NCBI GenBank assembly: GCA_963662515.1
Contig: OY759675.1
Location: 4,154,001 to 4,218,000, forward strand
Source of the DNA: JAFGDI01 sp963662515
GTDB taxonomy: Bacteria; Planctomycetota; Phycisphaerae; Sedimentisphaerales; SM23-30
DNA: 64,000 bases
Reading direction: 5' to 3'
The notes under the pieces are model-generated. The model was not told where the DNA came from. It saw only the letters and a list, made by a program, of their open reading frames with translations, and searched no databases. Each line of letters opens with the position of its first letter. The first letter of the stretch is position 1. Shown here one piece after another: positions 24,180 to 34,532 of this stretch. Made by a program: the position numbers and the translations under genes.

Positions 24180-25757
24180 ATGACTCATTTAATATTGGCT
24201 GATGCCGGTTTGGTTGGCGGCATAGCAGGCGGCGCGGTAGCGGGCGTCGTAATATTTTGGCTGATAACAACGATAATTGGTAAGTCCAGAATAAACGAAG
24301 CTAAGGAAAAAGCAGCAAATATAGTTAGTGATGCTGAAAGCAAAGCTCAGAACACCATTAAAACCGCCCAGTTAGAAGCCAAAGCTGAACAAATCCAAAA
24401 AAGAGAAGAATTTGAAAAAGAAACAGCTCAGATAAAAAATGAATTGCGAGAGACTGAGAAACACCTGGCTAAAAAGGAAGATTCAGTAGATCGCAAGTGG
24501 GAAAGCCTTTCTGCCAAAGAAAAGAACCTGGAAAAACGGGAAAACAAGATATCAGATAAGGAAAAGGAAATTCAAAGCAAAGATGAGCAATTGACCAATA
24601 TGCTCAATCAGCAGAAAACTGAATTACTGAAAATATCCGGCATAAGCGTAGAAGAGGCCAAGGAAATGCTGCTTAAGCGTCTGGACAATGAGGTTCAGCG
24701 CGAAGCATCTGTTTTGATCGAGTCGGTTATCGGCAAGGCCAAAGAAGAAGCTGACAATCGCAGCAGAGAGATAACTCTAAATGCTATACAGAGATACGCC
24801 GCCAGTCACACCTGCGACTATACCGTATCGACAGTAGATATACCATCTGATGATATGAAAGGCCGGGTAATTGGTCGTGAAGGCCGCAATATTCGTGCCT
24901 TCGAGAAGGCAACGGGTGTTGATGTGATAATTGACGACACACCAGGTGTAGTAGTAGTATCAGCATTTGACCCGGTTCGTCGTGAAATAGCCCGCATAAG
25001 TCTTGAGAAACTGATCATGGACGGTCGTATTCACCCGGCTCGTATCGAAGAGATCGTTATCGAGACTGGTAAAGAGATAGAGAATAAGCTCATGGAGCTG
25101 GGTAAGCAGGCGGCCATGGAAGTGAATATCAACGGTCTGCCGGGTAAATTGTTACCCAATATCGGCCGGTTACACTTCCGGACAAGTTACGGCCAGAATG
25201 TGCTTAAGCACAGTATAGAAGTGGCATTCCTGGCACAGGCAATGGCCGAAGAGCTTGGCCTGGACGGCAACCTGGCACGCCGGTGCGGCTTCCTGCATGA
25301 CATAGGTAAGGCACTTGACCATGAAGTCGAGGGCGGTCATCCTCAGATCGGAGCCGACCTGCTCAAGAAGTTCCGCGAATGTGACGAAGTTATTAACGCT
25401 GTTGCAGGCCATCATGGCGATGTACCGGCGACTTCACCTTATACTCCACTGGTAGCAGCCGCAGACGCTATGAGTGCCAGCCGACCAGGCGCCCGTCGTG
25501 AAACGCTGGAAAGATATATCAAACGCCTGGAAAGTCTGGAAGAGATCGCTAATAAGTTCCAGGGTGTGAATCATTCCTATGCAATTCAGGCAGGCCGGGA
25601 AATACGCGTTATTGTTGACCCGGAAAAGGTCGATGATGGTTGTGCCTGGAAGATAGCCCGCGATATAGCTAACCAGGTTGAAAACGAGCTGACCTATCCA
25701 GGTGAGGTTAAGATAACCCTGCTGAGAGAAGTTCGTTGTGTTGAATTTGCTAAGTAA
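24180..25757 (+). CDS. rny: Ribonuclease Y
   Basis: A 525-residue membrane-anchored endoribonuclease that starts bulk mRNA decay. An N-terminal membrane helix (about 10-36, Gly/Ala/Val-rich) is followed by a long Lys/Glu coiled coil (about 40-190). The KH RNA-binding domain contains GRVIGREGRNIRAFE (about 222-236). The HD hydrolase domain contains VLKHSIEVAFL, the catalytic LHDIGKALDHE and AGHHGDVPA. Length and domain order match canonical RNase Y. AGGAG lies upstream of the ATG. A long structured leader precedes it, suggesting autoregulation of its mRNA, though that is inference. The next gene is ymdB, as in Bacillus. Confidence 0.95.
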   Translation: MTHLILADAGLVGGIAGGAVAGVVIFWLITTIIGKSRINEAKEKAANIVSDAESKAQNTIKTAQLEAKAEQIQKREEFEKETAQIKNELRETEKHLAKKEDSVDRKWESLSAKEKNLEKRENKISDKEKEIQSKDEQLTNMLNQQKTELLKISGISVEEAKEMLLKRLDNEVQREASVLIESVIGKAKEEADNRSREITLNAIQRYAASHTCDYTVSTVDIPSDDMKGRVIGREGRNIRAFEKATGVDVIIDDTPGVVVVSAFDPVRREIARISLEKLIMDGRIHPARIEEIVIETGKEIENKLMELGKQAAMEVNINGLPGKLLPNIGRLHFRTSYGQNVLKHSIEVAFLAQAMAEELGLDGNLARRCGFLHDIGKALDHEVEGGHPQIGADLLKKFRECDEVINAVAGHHGDVPATSPYTPLVAAADAMSASRPGARRETLERYIKRLESLEEIANKFQGVNHSYAIQAGREIRVIVDPEKVDDGCAWKIARDIANQVENELTYPGEVKITLLREVRCVEFAK

Positions 25758-25803
25758 AGAACTTATCTCAATTACTGGCATTTTTCACTCATTTTGACAA
25801 TAT

Positions 25804-25853
25804 AAATTACAGGTCGCGGGTTGGCAAAACCTGCTGCCTGTAATTTTGTTTTT
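25804..25853 (+). terminator. Terminator between rny and ymdB
   Basis: AAATTACAGG (25804-25813) pairs with CCTGTAATTT (25837-25846), with inner GGTT/AACC pairing, followed by TGTTTTT. It should reduce read-through from rny into ymdB. Confidence 0.7.
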
Positions 25854-25883
25854 CTGCCCAATAGAAAGCTGGACTGTTAAGTA

Positions 25884-26744
25884 ATGCAAGTTAAGATATT
25901 ATGTATAGGTGACATAGTGGGCCGCCCAGGCCGTCAGGTTCTTGCCGAAAAGCTGCCGCAACTGATAAAGGAAAATAATATCAGTTGTGTCGTAGCCAAT
26001 GCTGAAAATTCTGCAGGCGGCTCCGGCCTGACTCAACAGATACATGACAAGCTACTAAAATATGGTGTAAACATTATCACTCTGGGCGATCATGTGTATC
26101 GCAAAAAAGATATCATTTCCACACTGAACAATTCTGATTCAATAGTGCGCCCGGCGAATATATCAGCCTATGCAGCAGGTAAGGGTCAGGCATTTTTTCA
26201 CACACAGGAAGGTTGTGATGTCGCAGTCATAACCCTGCTGGGCCGGCTGTATATGAGTATGCCTGGTGAGAATCCTTTCATTGCCATTGAAAAAATACTG
26301 TCTAAAATGCCGCCGCACATTAAGATAATTTTGGTTGAAATGCATGCAGAAGCTTCCAGTGAGAAAGTAGCAATGGGCCGCTTTCTTGATGGCAAAGTTT
26401 CTTTGGTGTTTGGCACTCACACTCATATTCCAACCGCAGACGAAGAGATCTTTCCAGGCGGCACTGGATATATAACAGACATTGGCATGACCGGCCCGCA
26501 TGAATCAGTTTTAGGACGAAATATTGAGCCGGTAGTGAAAAGTCTGCTCACTCAGATGCCCTATTCATATAGTATAGCAACCCGGGACCTGAGAATTAAC
26601 GGGGTAATGGTAACGGTTGACAGTCATACAGGCAAAACGCTCAAGATCGAACGGGTACGAGTTGATAGCGACATGGTAGATAATATTATCTACGACCAGG
26701 ACGATGGTTCTGCCGGTCGTGTAAATTGCGGCTTTGATTGTTGA
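25884..26744 (+). CDS. ymdB: YmdB-type metallophosphoesterase (TIGR00282 family)
   Basis: A 286-residue calcineurin-like phosphoesterase of the YmdB family, which hydrolyses 2',3'-cyclic nucleotides and affects biofilm and motility decisions in Bacillus. Metal-site segments are GDIVGRPGR (Asp10), NAENSAGGSG (Glu41, Asn42), TLGDHVY, VEMHAEASSEK and GTHTHIPTAD. The third segment is normally GNH; here position 69 is Asp instead of Asn, and the usual DFHAE is EMHAE. The rest, ITDIGMTGPHESVLG, is canonical. It follows rny as in Firmicutes, but a terminator lies between them. No clear ribosome site precedes the ATG. Confidence 0.9.
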   Translation: MQVKILCIGDIVGRPGRQVLAEKLPQLIKENNISCVVANAENSAGGSGLTQQIHDKLLKYGVNIITLGDHVYRKKDIISTLNNSDSIVRPANISAYAAGKGQAFFHTQEGCDVAVITLLGRLYMSMPGENPFIAIEKILSKMPPHIKIILVEMHAEASSEKVAMGRFLDGKVSLVFGTHTHIPTADEEIFPGGTGYITDIGMTGPHESVLGRNIEPVVKSLLTQMPYSYSIATRDLRINGVMVTVDSHTGKTLKIERVRVDSDMVDNIIYDQDDGSAGRVNCGFDC

Positions 26745-26804
26745 CATGAATCCACAAGCTATCTGGAAATAACACAGCCCTGAATAACTTAATCACTCTT
26801 TGTT

Positions 26805-29800
26805 ATGTCTGAGCAAAAGCACAGAAAAAGTTCTAATATTATAGCTGCATGGTACGGCCTGACAGACAAGATCATCATAATGATCGACCTGATCCGTTCA
26901 CATCATCCGCGTCATCATTCACCGCAAAGACGACAGCGAAAGCAGTTATGGGCTGGCCTTACCTTATTGCTTATCACAACCTTAACCGGAATGCTGATTT
27001 TCAATCTGGTTGGCGAACGATTCAATAGCCACATCATTACTGCTCTGACCAATCTTACCGGCGGCGAAGTTGATATTGAACATTCATCAATAAATATACT
27101 CAGTGACATCAGGATAAAACAGCTCAGCGTCTATCAGCCCAATATGCCGCATGAAGACAGATACCTTATACTCAGGACCAGTGACCTGCTGCTGGAATAT
27201 AACCCCTGGAGTATGCTCACTCGCCAGCTTCAGATCAACAGGATAGTCGCTAATGATGCACTGCTCAACCTGAGCTATGACCATGATAATTCAAGTTGGA
27301 ATATTACCCGTTTGAAACCTGCTGTCAGCAAAGGCCAGAGCAGCAAGGGCAAAACACCTGCATTCATTATTCGTAATTCGATCGCTCAGTTCACCGAAGT
27401 TAGAGATGGCATTATTTCACATCCGGTACAACAGCGATTCTCCGGCCAGTTCATTGGCGACCAAACTCGTCATCTTATAAACTTTTCTCTCACTGGCAGC
27501 GAAAATACTTCATTGCCTGACTGCATAATAACGGGAACATACAACCCCGACACTCTGGCACTGGAAGCCGATCTCAGATTTGATCTGGCCGAGTTTGCCA
27601 GTGAGCAGTTACCGCCTAACCTTGACCTGTTCCGCGAACTATATGAGGCAATCAACCCTCGTGGCGAAGTTGTGGTTAAGAGTTTTTACAGTCCTGATTC
27701 GGGCAATTATGTAAAAGTAGTTTTTGAGCAGGCCTCAGCCCGTATCAAGATACCTGAAAGCGAAACAGTCATCCCCCTGCCGCAGATAAGCGGTGAAATA
27801 ATATGCACCACAGAGCAAACAGTCATAAACTCTGTGCAGGTTAAATATGATGATGCTACATTCATAGTAGAGGGTAATGTCTCTGGCTATAACAGCAGCG
27901 CGGAGATAGACCTGAAATTTTCCAGCCCTGACCTTAATATACCAACAGACCAATGGCATAATTTTGACATTTTCAATAGCGACATAAACGATCAAGAACT
28001 GGTAAGCGAGCTGAACCTTGATGCTGTAACCAGTAACTCGATCAAATCTGTTTTGAAGATGCTCATACTGCATATACCTTCAGAAAAAAGAGGGGCATTC
28101 AATGATTTCTTACCAACCGGCAAGGCAAGTGTAGATGTTTATTTTACCCGTATAGATGGTAAGAACACCGTTGCCGGCAATGTCGATCTGATCGAGATGG
28201 CTGGTCGATTTATTCGTTTTCCATATCCGATCAAAAATGCCTGCGGGCCGATCAGTTTTGAGCCTGGCCTTATACAGTTTGGCCCGATCACCGGATCGGA
28301 TAATGGCCAGTCTGTCGTGGTCAACGGCAATGCAGTGCGTTTAGAGAGCGGCAGGTGGGACATTGAAACTGATGTTGATGTTAAAAATGTCTGTGCCGAC
28401 TCTGTTCTCTATGAAGCATTAACCGATCTGCAAAAAGGTATCTTTGACCTGTTCAAACCTTCTGGTCACGCTAATGCTCAATATCATATAAATGTCATTC
28501 AGGGCCAGGAGCCAGACCATTATTTAAATATCCAGTTTTATGATTGTGCAGGAAGTTTTAGATTCTTACCTGTAGCACTGGAGGATTGCTATGGCAATAT
28601 TCACTGGGATAATCGTAAGACTGAATTTTCTCTCTTACATGGCAAAGGAGCCGGCGGAAGCATTTCTCTGTCAGGTGAATTTACCACTGAACCAGAAAGC
28701 CCGGCCCAATTGAAATGCCAGATCGACTTTACCTCCCTGAATTTAAACGAGCAACTAATAGCCGCATTACCTGCCAATATAAATAAATTCAATAAAGAGC
28801 TGGCAATAACTGGCAAAGTATCCGGCACGGCCAAAATAGAACATTCACTGGAAGATGGGCTGGCAATCATAAATCAAAAAGACTATTCTTTCACTGAAAT
28901 AAAGCATGATGTCGATCTGCATCTCAAAAATGGAAACATTATACATAAAGACCTGCCTCTTACTGTTAACAATGTTGAATGCCGGGCAAACTTTAATAAT
29001 GGCCTGCTCACCATAAATGATATGACTGGTGAAATATCAGATCCAAACTTATCTGCCAGCCTGTTAGCTCTCTCAGGAAAGATAGGACAAGACACTCTTA
29101 GCTTGAAAGCCTCTTGTAAGAATTTTAATCTGAGCCGCCAGTTAGGTGAATATTTAGAAAAGAAAAAGCCAGGCACTTGGCAAAAATATCAGCCGAGAGG
29201 CACTGCTGACCTCGAACTCACTGTAAATGACATGCCTGATAAGCCGCTTGATTATAGCTGTACACTGCAACCAGTCGCCATGTCGGCCGGCTTTATGGGT
29301 TATGACCTTTCTGACCTGAGAGGCTCTGTTGTCCTTACACCTACGGAAATAACCTTTGCAGATTTTTCCGCTCAGTCAGGAGCTATAAAACTCAATGGCA
29401 GGGTCAATCTTATTGGCCGGGACAATACAGATAGTCTTAACATCACGATCAATGACCTGGCCATTAACAAAAAGCTCAAAAAAGCCTTTGGCCAGAATAT
29501 TGTTCTGCTCAGTGATAAGTATGATCTGAATGGCCGGCTATCAACAGACCTGAAACTAAAACTGTTAGCAGATCAGTTTAAGAGTAATACCTGGCAAATT
29601 GATGGTACGGCCAGATTAGTAAATACCTCGGGTAGATTTCCGACAGAAGTTACTGATGCAACAGCAAACTTTGACCTTAACCTTGATTACAATGCAGATA
29701 CCCATACACTGGCCGCTAACGCTCAGGCAAATATTGAAAGTGCTCGTCTTTCTGGTTGGCCCATAGAAAATGCTCAAGCCTCAATAAGTTATGACTCCAT

Positions 29801-30446
29801 CAGCAAAGACCTGGCCATTGAACTGCAAGAGGCTTTATTTTGTTCTGGTAAGGTCGCCGGTTACCTTGAAGCAGAATTTCTTACCAATAGTTACTCCCTG
29901 GACCTGGCCCTCAGAAATGCCCAGCTAAACCAGATAGCACCACCAGACCCTAACAAAGGTGATATCAATGGCATAGTAGATGGTTTTCTTAAACTAAATG
30001 GTAACACCAGTTCAGCACGCGGCAATTTTGAATTCGAAATAAGCAAAGGCAAACTGGGCAAACTGCCATTATTAGCGGGTATTCTGAATCTGATCAAATT
30101 TACACAGGCTCACGCCGGGGTGTTCAATCAGGCATCTATAAAGGGTGATATAGTTGACGATCTGACCATATTCTCCTCATTATCTTTCAAAGGCAATACT
30201 ATCGAAGTATCTGGCTCAGGGAAAATGGCAGGCCCACTACTGACAGACAAAGATAAATCCGGCACCCTTGACCTTGTTTTTATGATCGAGGCGCCAGGTA
30301 TTATTCGCCCAATACCCTTTGTCGGCAGCCTGTTCAATGCAATTCGCTCTGGATTGATCTATGTAAAAGCACATGGCAACTACCAGAAACCAGAGATCGA
30401 GACTGTTCCCCTGTCGGTTTTTACTGATATATTTAACCAGAACTAA
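26805..30446 (+). CDS. Large AsmA-like envelope protein
   Basis: A 1213-residue protein anchored by one membrane helix (about 47-67, LWAGLTLLLITTLTGMLIF) after a basic cytoplasmic head, with the bulk in the periplasm. The chain is beta-rich and repetitive (many VDVxFTRIDGK- and GxISLSGEF-type strands). It ends in an AsmA-C-like region, GTLDLVFMIEAPGIIRPIPF, then GNYQKPEIETVPLSVF. AsmA/TamB/YhdP-type proteins form hydrophobic bridges carrying phospholipids between inner and outer membranes, and this size fits the larger members. The assignment is to the superfamily only. The ATG at 26805 is 60 bases after ymdB with no terminator between them. The ribosome site is poor, and internal starts near residue 26 are possible. 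Confidence 0.75.
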   Translation: MSEQKHRKSSNIIAAWYGLTDKIIIMIDLIRSHHPRHHSPQRRQRKQLWAGLTLLLITTLTGMLIFNLVGERFNSHIITALTNLTGGEVDIEHSSINILSDIRIKQLSVYQPNMPHEDRYLILRTSDLLLEYNPWSMLTRQLQINRIVANDALLNLSYDHDNSSWNITRLKPAVSKGQSSKGKTPAFIIRNSIAQFTEVRDGIISHPVQQRFSGQFIGDQTRHLINFSLTGSENTSLPDCIITGTYNPDTLALEADLRFDLAEFASEQLPPNLDLFRELYEAINPRGEVVVKSFYSPDSGNYVKVVFEQASARIKIPESETVIPLPQISGEIICTTEQTVINSVQVKYDDATFIVEGNVSGYNSSAEIDLKFSSPDLNIPTDQWHNFDIFNSDINDQELVSELNLDAVTSNSIKSVLKMLILHIPSEKRGAFNDFLPTGKASVDVYFTRIDGKNTVAGNVDLIEMAGRFIRFPYPIKNACGPISFEPGLIQFGPITGSDNGQSVVVNGNAVRLESGRWDIETDVDVKNVCADSVLYEALTDLQKGIFDLFKPSGHANAQYHINVIQGQEPDHYLNIQFYDCAGSFRFLPVALEDCYGNIHWDNRKTEFSLLHGKGAGGSISLSGEFTTEPESPAQLKCQIDFTSLNLNEQLIAALPANINKFNKELAITGKVSGTAKIEHSLEDGLAIINQKDYSFTEIKHDVDLHLKNGNIIHKDLPLTVNNVECRANFNNGLLTINDMTGEISDPNLSASLLALSGKIGQDTLSLKASCKNFNLSRQLGEYLEKKKPGTWQKYQPRGTADLELTVNDMPDKPLDYSCTLQPVAMSAGFMGYDLSDLRGSVVLTPTEITFADFSAQSGAIKLNGRVNLIGRDNTDSLNITINDLAINKKLKKAFGQNIVLLSDKYDLNGRLSTDLKLKLLADQFKSNTWQIDGTARLVNTSGRFPTEVTDATANFDLNLDYNADTHTLAANAQANIESARLSGWPIENAQASISYDSISKDLAIELQEALFCSGKVAGYLEAEFLTNSYSLDLALRNAQLNQIAPPDPNKGDINGIVDGFLKLNGNTSSARGNFEFEISKGKLGKLPLLAGILNLIKFTQAHAGVFNQASIKGDIVDDLTIFSSLSFKGNTIEVSGSGKMAGPLLTDKDKSGTLDLVFMIEAPGIIRPIPFVGSLFNAIRSGLIYVKAHGNYQKPEIETVPLSVFTDIFNQN

Positions 30447-30735
30447 AAATACCGCAAATTTCTTCCTATTCCTGTTTACGCTTATTTGTCAGTTAATCTG
30501 CATTTTGAGGTTAATATATGAATTTTAACTGCCTTGTCGCTTTACGCAAAAATAATGTAACGCCATAACTCTATACTGGATAATATTTTGCATTATAGTC
30601 ACAAAAAAGGCGATTAAATTTATTTAATAAATTATTTTTTTTTGCTAAACTTAAAAAGACAGTTTCAGAGCAAAAAATTAGAGCTCGCTGTTTATATCTC
30701 TAAAGGAAACAATTAGTTAGGTCGATATTTGCTTT

Positions 30736-32727
30736 ATGAACAAAGAGATAACCGAAAAAAATGTAAATGTTAAACCAACCAGTTTTAAAGATCTTTTTCT
30801 TTGGAAGGGAAAGATCGTTCTGGCTCATCTGGCCTTTTTCTGGATAAGCCTCTTCATGTCGTTCATAGTATTGAATAACATGCAGATAAATGAAACCTGG
30901 TTTGGCCCGGTATTCTGGAATACCTTCATGGCAGTAGCGGCGATCAAGCTGGTAATTTACGGTCTGTTCCGTCAATATCAGGGCTGGTGGCGTTATGTAA
31001 GCGTTTCTGACCTGTTCAGTATAATTAAGGCAACTCATGGCAGTCTGATAATCGAAATAGTAGGGTACTATATTTGTCTGAAATTTTTGCCCTCAGCTTT
31101 GGGAGCATTACCTGATGGTAAACCGATCCTGAATGAAATACCAGTATCGATCTTTGTGGCTGACTGGGTAGCAACGATCTGTACCGTTTGCGGTTCGCGG
31201 TTGCTGATCCGTTTATATTACGAAGAAAGTCAACAGGTAGTAGCTGGTCGTCTGTCGCGCATGCTCATAGTGGGTGCAGGTAATGCCGGCGAAACACTAT
31301 TAAGAGAAATACGCAGAATGCCCGTATTGAAATATGAGGTAGTTGGATTTGTTGACGATAACCCTCGTAAGCTGGGTATGCGTATTCACGGTGCCGAAGT
31401 GATAGGTACCACCAAAGAAATTAAAAAGATCGCACAGGAAAAAGCTATTGATGAGCTGGTAATAGCAATGCCCTCAGCTTCACGCAAAGAGCTTCGCCAT
31501 GTTATCGCACAATGTGAAGGCTCTAACCTGAAATTCAGTACTGTGCCGGACCTGGTTTCAATAGCCACCGGCAAGGTGTCTGTTTCCAAAATGCGTGAGG
31601 TTGATATTAACGATCTGCTGGGTCGTGACCCGATAACCCTGGACATTGAGCAAATAAGTAAATTCCTGAATAATAAAGTAGTAATGGTTACAGGTGCCGG
31701 TGGTTCGATCGGTTCTGAAATGTGTCGGCAGATATGCCAGTTTGGTCCAAAAAAACTTTTACTCATAGAGCAGGCAGAGAATCCTCTGTTCCACATCGAG
31801 CGGGAATTACAGAGAGAGTATCCAACAGTTGCCCTTCGGCCGATCATCTGTGATATAGCAGATGGCAAAAGGGTTGACCGTGTTTTCAGTGAATATCGGC
31901 CCGAGGTGGTAATTCATGCCGCTGCTCATAAGCATGTTCCACTTATGGAATCTAACCCCGGCGAGGCATTCAAGAATAATGTCTGCGGTACGCGTAATGT
32001 GGCTATGGCCGCAGATAAATACAAATCAAAGAATTTTGTAATGATCTCGACCGATAAGGCGGTGAATCCCACCAGTATTATGGGTTCGAGTAAGCGATTT
32101 GCCGAGATGGTGATCCAGGGGCTCAACACTCACAGTGACACTGATTTCATTACGGTCCGGTTCGGTAATGTGCTTGGCTCTAACGGCTCGGTAGTTCCGA
32201 TCTTCACCAAGCAGATCATGGAAGGTGGACCGGTTACGGTCACGCATCCGGATATGCAACGATACTTTATGACTATACCTGAGGCATCGCAGCTCGTATT
32301 ACAAGCAGCTACTATGGGTAAAGGTGGCGAGGTTTTCCTGCTGGATATGGGCGAACCGGTTAAGATCGCTGACCTGGCTCGTGAGCTGATAACTCTCAGC
32401 GGATATCGTCCAGATGAAGATATCGAGATTAAATACACCGGCATGCGCCCCGGCGAAAAACTATTTGAAGAACTCAGCATCGCCGGTGAAGATATGAAAC
32501 CGACGCCACATCCCAAAATAGCTGTCTGGCAAAATATACCGGCTAATGAAGATGAATTGAGAAATGCTATTGATGATATGCTCGCCATAGCTGATACTGC
32601 CAGCTACGATCAGATCGTCTCTATTATTAAACGCATAATACCAGAATATGTCGGCGATGTTGACAGTAAGAAACTTCATGAAGAGCATCTGAAAAACAGA
32701 AATAAGATCAGCGGACAGAATATCTGA
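30736..32727 (+). CDS. Membrane-bound nucleotide-sugar epimerase/dehydratase (CapD/WbpM/FlaA1 family)
   Basis: A 663-residue protein. Four membrane helices (about 28-150) are followed by a CoA-binding-like Rossmann domain (MLIVGAGNAGETLLREIRR, about 175-290) and an extended SDR domain (VMVTGAGGSIGSEMCRQI from about 315). STDKAVNPTSIMGSSKR contains the catalytic Ser and Lys with Met in place of Tyr, as in WbpM-type 4,6-dehydratases. These enzymes convert UDP-GlcNAc to UDP-4-keto-6-deoxy sugars for O-antigen or capsule. It fits with the exopolysaccharide genes at 34.5-36.7 kb and 47.6-52.6 kb. The gene is monocistronic with a strong terminator. Confidence 0.9.
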   Translation: MNKEITEKNVNVKPTSFKDLFLWKGKIVLAHLAFFWISLFMSFIVLNNMQINETWFGPVFWNTFMAVAAIKLVIYGLFRQYQGWWRYVSVSDLFSIIKATHGSLIIEIVGYYICLKFLPSALGALPDGKPILNEIPVSIFVADWVATICTVCGSRLLIRLYYEESQQVVAGRLSRMLIVGAGNAGETLLREIRRMPVLKYEVVGFVDDNPRKLGMRIHGAEVIGTTKEIKKIAQEKAIDELVIAMPSASRKELRHVIAQCEGSNLKFSTVPDLVSIATGKVSVSKMREVDINDLLGRDPITLDIEQISKFLNNKVVMVTGAGGSIGSEMCRQICQFGPKKLLLIEQAENPLFHIERELQREYPTVALRPIICDIADGKRVDRVFSEYRPEVVIHAAAHKHVPLMESNPGEAFKNNVCGTRNVAMAADKYKSKNFVMISTDKAVNPTSIMGSSKRFAEMVIQGLNTHSDTDFITVRFGNVLGSNGSVVPIFTKQIMEGGPVTVTHPDMQRYFMTIPEASQLVLQAATMGKGGEVFLLDMGEPVKIADLARELITLSGYRPDEDIEIKYTGMRPGEKLFEELSIAGEDMKPTPHPKIAVWQNIPANEDELRNAIDDMLAIADTASYDQIVSIIKRIIPEYVGDVDSKKLHEEHLKNRNKISGQNI

Positions 32728-32764
32728 GATAAATATCAGATTAACAGAAATAACAAAAATACCC

Positions 32765-32804
32765 AACAGGCTGGAAAGAAAACTTTCAGCCTGTTTTTAT
32801 TTTA
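32765..32804 (+). terminator. Terminator shared by the CapD-type gene and the bacteriohemerythrin gene
   Basis: AACAGGCTG (32765-32773) pairs with CAGCCTGTT (32787-32795), with AAAG/CTTT inside, followed by TTTATTTTAT. The T-rich 3' side contains the bacteriohemerythrin stop codon on the other strand. Confidence 0.8.
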
Positions 32805-33215
32805 TAGCATTTTCGCTTCCTTACTGACGGCGTATTTGGCAATTTGCATATCTTCTTCCATTATATGCACCTGTAGCCAGTCGCGTAAGAAAGTAACTAC
32901 TTCCAGATAATTTACATGCTCGCCAGAATCATGTTTACGCACCAGCTCTTCAACCTGACTGTTGAGTTCATAATGACGCTTAAAGTGGTCATCAAACCCT
33001 GGGTAACCGATCTCCATCATATACTTTTCTTCGGCGAGGAAATGCGATCTTGTATATCTTAGCAGCCGATCCAGAACAACTTTTAAAACATCTTCGGCAT
33101 GGCCAGATTTTATGCCATCATACATATCGTTGAGCATTTCAACGAGTTTTTTATGCTGATCATCTATCTGGTCTATTCCCAGGGCAAAATAACTGGACCA
33201 ATTAAGCAATGTCAT
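32802..33215 (-). CDS. Bacteriohemerythrin
   Basis: A 137-residue single-domain hemerythrin. All seven diiron ligands can be placed: His21 (DDQHKKL), His58 and Glu62 (HFLAEE), His77 and His81 (HFKRH), His117 and Asp122 (HIMEED). Such proteins bind oxygen reversibly and are used for oxygen storage, delivery or sensing, often in microaerophiles and anaerobes that are motile. There is no fused receptor domain, so it is a soluble cytoplasmic carrier. It is a lone gene; the chemotaxis genes are too distant to imply a link. Confidence 0.92.
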   Translation of the reverse strand: MTLLNWSSYFALGIDQIDDQHKKLVEMLNDMYDGIKSGHAEDVLKVVLDRLLRYTRSHFLAEEKYMMEIGYPGFDDHFKRHYELNSQVEELVRKHDSGEHVNYLEVVTFLRDWLQVHIMEEDMQIAKYAVSKEAKML

Positions 33216-33510
33216 TATCCATTTCCTCTTGGGTTTTAGGTTATGATTATATTACGCTCATACACTCAAGGCATCGACCAGACTAATGATACAGTTTAAT
33301 ATAACCCGACTGACATTAAATGGCATTGGCCTGAAAATAAATATCCATTATTTAATAAAGTATTTTACTCTGGCCAGTTACAACACAAACTTAAAGCTGT
33401 GCCTGAAATGTATATACTGAAAATAAACAACAATTTGCCCAACTGAGTCCTATAACTTATAGCTGAATACTCCATAAGAAGACTAAATATTTGCAATCAA
33501 ACCGCAAAAT

Positions 33511-34524
33511 CTACCGTGCGCCTCTGGCCTTTTGCCACTCGAGAACAGCAATTGCGGCAGTTAGTCTTATAAACGAATCTGAGCTGTTGAGTTGCTCTTT
33601 GAGTATCCCGGCATCGCTATCTCGTCCAAAGCTGCCTATTGCCAGTATAGCCAGGTGCCGGACTCGTTGAGTGACTATATTATCATTGTAAGGGTCAGTA
33701 TAACTCATAGCCTTGTAAGCTGGCTTTATATCATCTTCGCCGGCTAAGGCTCCCAGACCACGCAAGGCAGAGAGCTTCACTTCGATCTGCTCATCATCAG
33801 CCAAAACCGAGAGCATAGCTATACATTCGTTACAGGCCAGCAGCTTCAGTGCTGAAACGGTTAGCAGGCGGTCATCGGCATAGCCGCTACCGGCAAAGTC
33901 GAGCAATCTCTGTTTAACCGACATATCACCCAGACGCGCCAGAGCCTCAGCCGCCTGCAAACGGATATAAGCCTTTTGCCCTGGCTTGTTCATCACCTGC
34001 CATAACACTTTTCTACTGTCAGGCCTGTGTGCAGAGTTGCCCAACTTGCCCAGAAGCAGACACGCCTGACCGGCATACTGCGGTATATCGCTGACTAATG
34101 CCTTGTCATACCAGTGGAGAAAACGCTGGTCACCCATTTTTTCCAGGGCATACCCGGCACAGAGCTTGATCATTACATTATCTGAACTGATCATCTTTTC
34201 CAGCTCTGCTCTGGCCGCTAATATTTTTCGGTCGCCTGCCGCTATGGCCGCCGCCGAGCGAACCGCAACTGTCTGATCACTAAGAGACATAGCTATGAGC
34301 TTGTCACAAGACTTATCACCTGCCAGGGCCAGGGCTTCCATAGCATAGGTACGAACATAAGCATCTGGCGAAACCGCCGCCTGCATTATTACTTCCAAAG
34401 CATCGGCCTGAAGCGATGCGGAATTTATCCCCATCACCGGAGCTATGGCAGTATGATTCACGCCACAACCGGCGGTCAATAAAACAGATGTAAACACTAA
34501 TAACAAATTGATATATAATTTCAT
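33511..34524 (-). CDS. HEAT-repeat lipoprotein
   Basis: About 337 residues. The signal peptide ends LLTAGC, a good lipobox, so the mature protein is lipid-anchored. The rest is a solenoid of roughly eight HEAT/PBS-lyase-like repeats (examples: AYVRTYAMEALALAGD, VKLSALRGLGALAGED, SFIRLTAAIAVLEW). These repeats bind other proteins; no catalytic site is visible. The ATG at 34524 has GAGG 7 bases upstream; an in-frame ATG at 34536 overlaps the stop of the upstream glycosyltransferase gene and lacks a ribosome site. It is the third gene of a GT4-GT2-HEAT operon with gaps under 10 bases, so a role in glycan export or assembly is possible, but that is inference. Confidence 0.75.
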   Translation of the reverse strand: MKLYINLLLVFTSVLLTAGCGVNHTAIAPVMGINSASLQADALEVIMQAAVSPDAYVRTYAMEALALAGDKSCDKLIAMSLSDQTVAVRSAAAIAAGDRKILAARAELEKMISSDNVMIKLCAGYALEKMGDQRFLHWYDKALVSDIPQYAGQACLLLGKLGNSAHRPDSRKVLWQVMNKPGQKAYIRLQAAEALARLGDMSVKQRLLDFAGSGYADDRLLTVSALKLLACNECIAMLSVLADDEQIEVKLSALRGLGALAGEDDIKPAYKAMSYTDPYNDNIVTQRVRHLAILAIGSFGRDSDAGILKEQLNSSDSFIRLTAAIAVLEWQKARGAR

Positions 34525-34532
34525 AATTTTCC

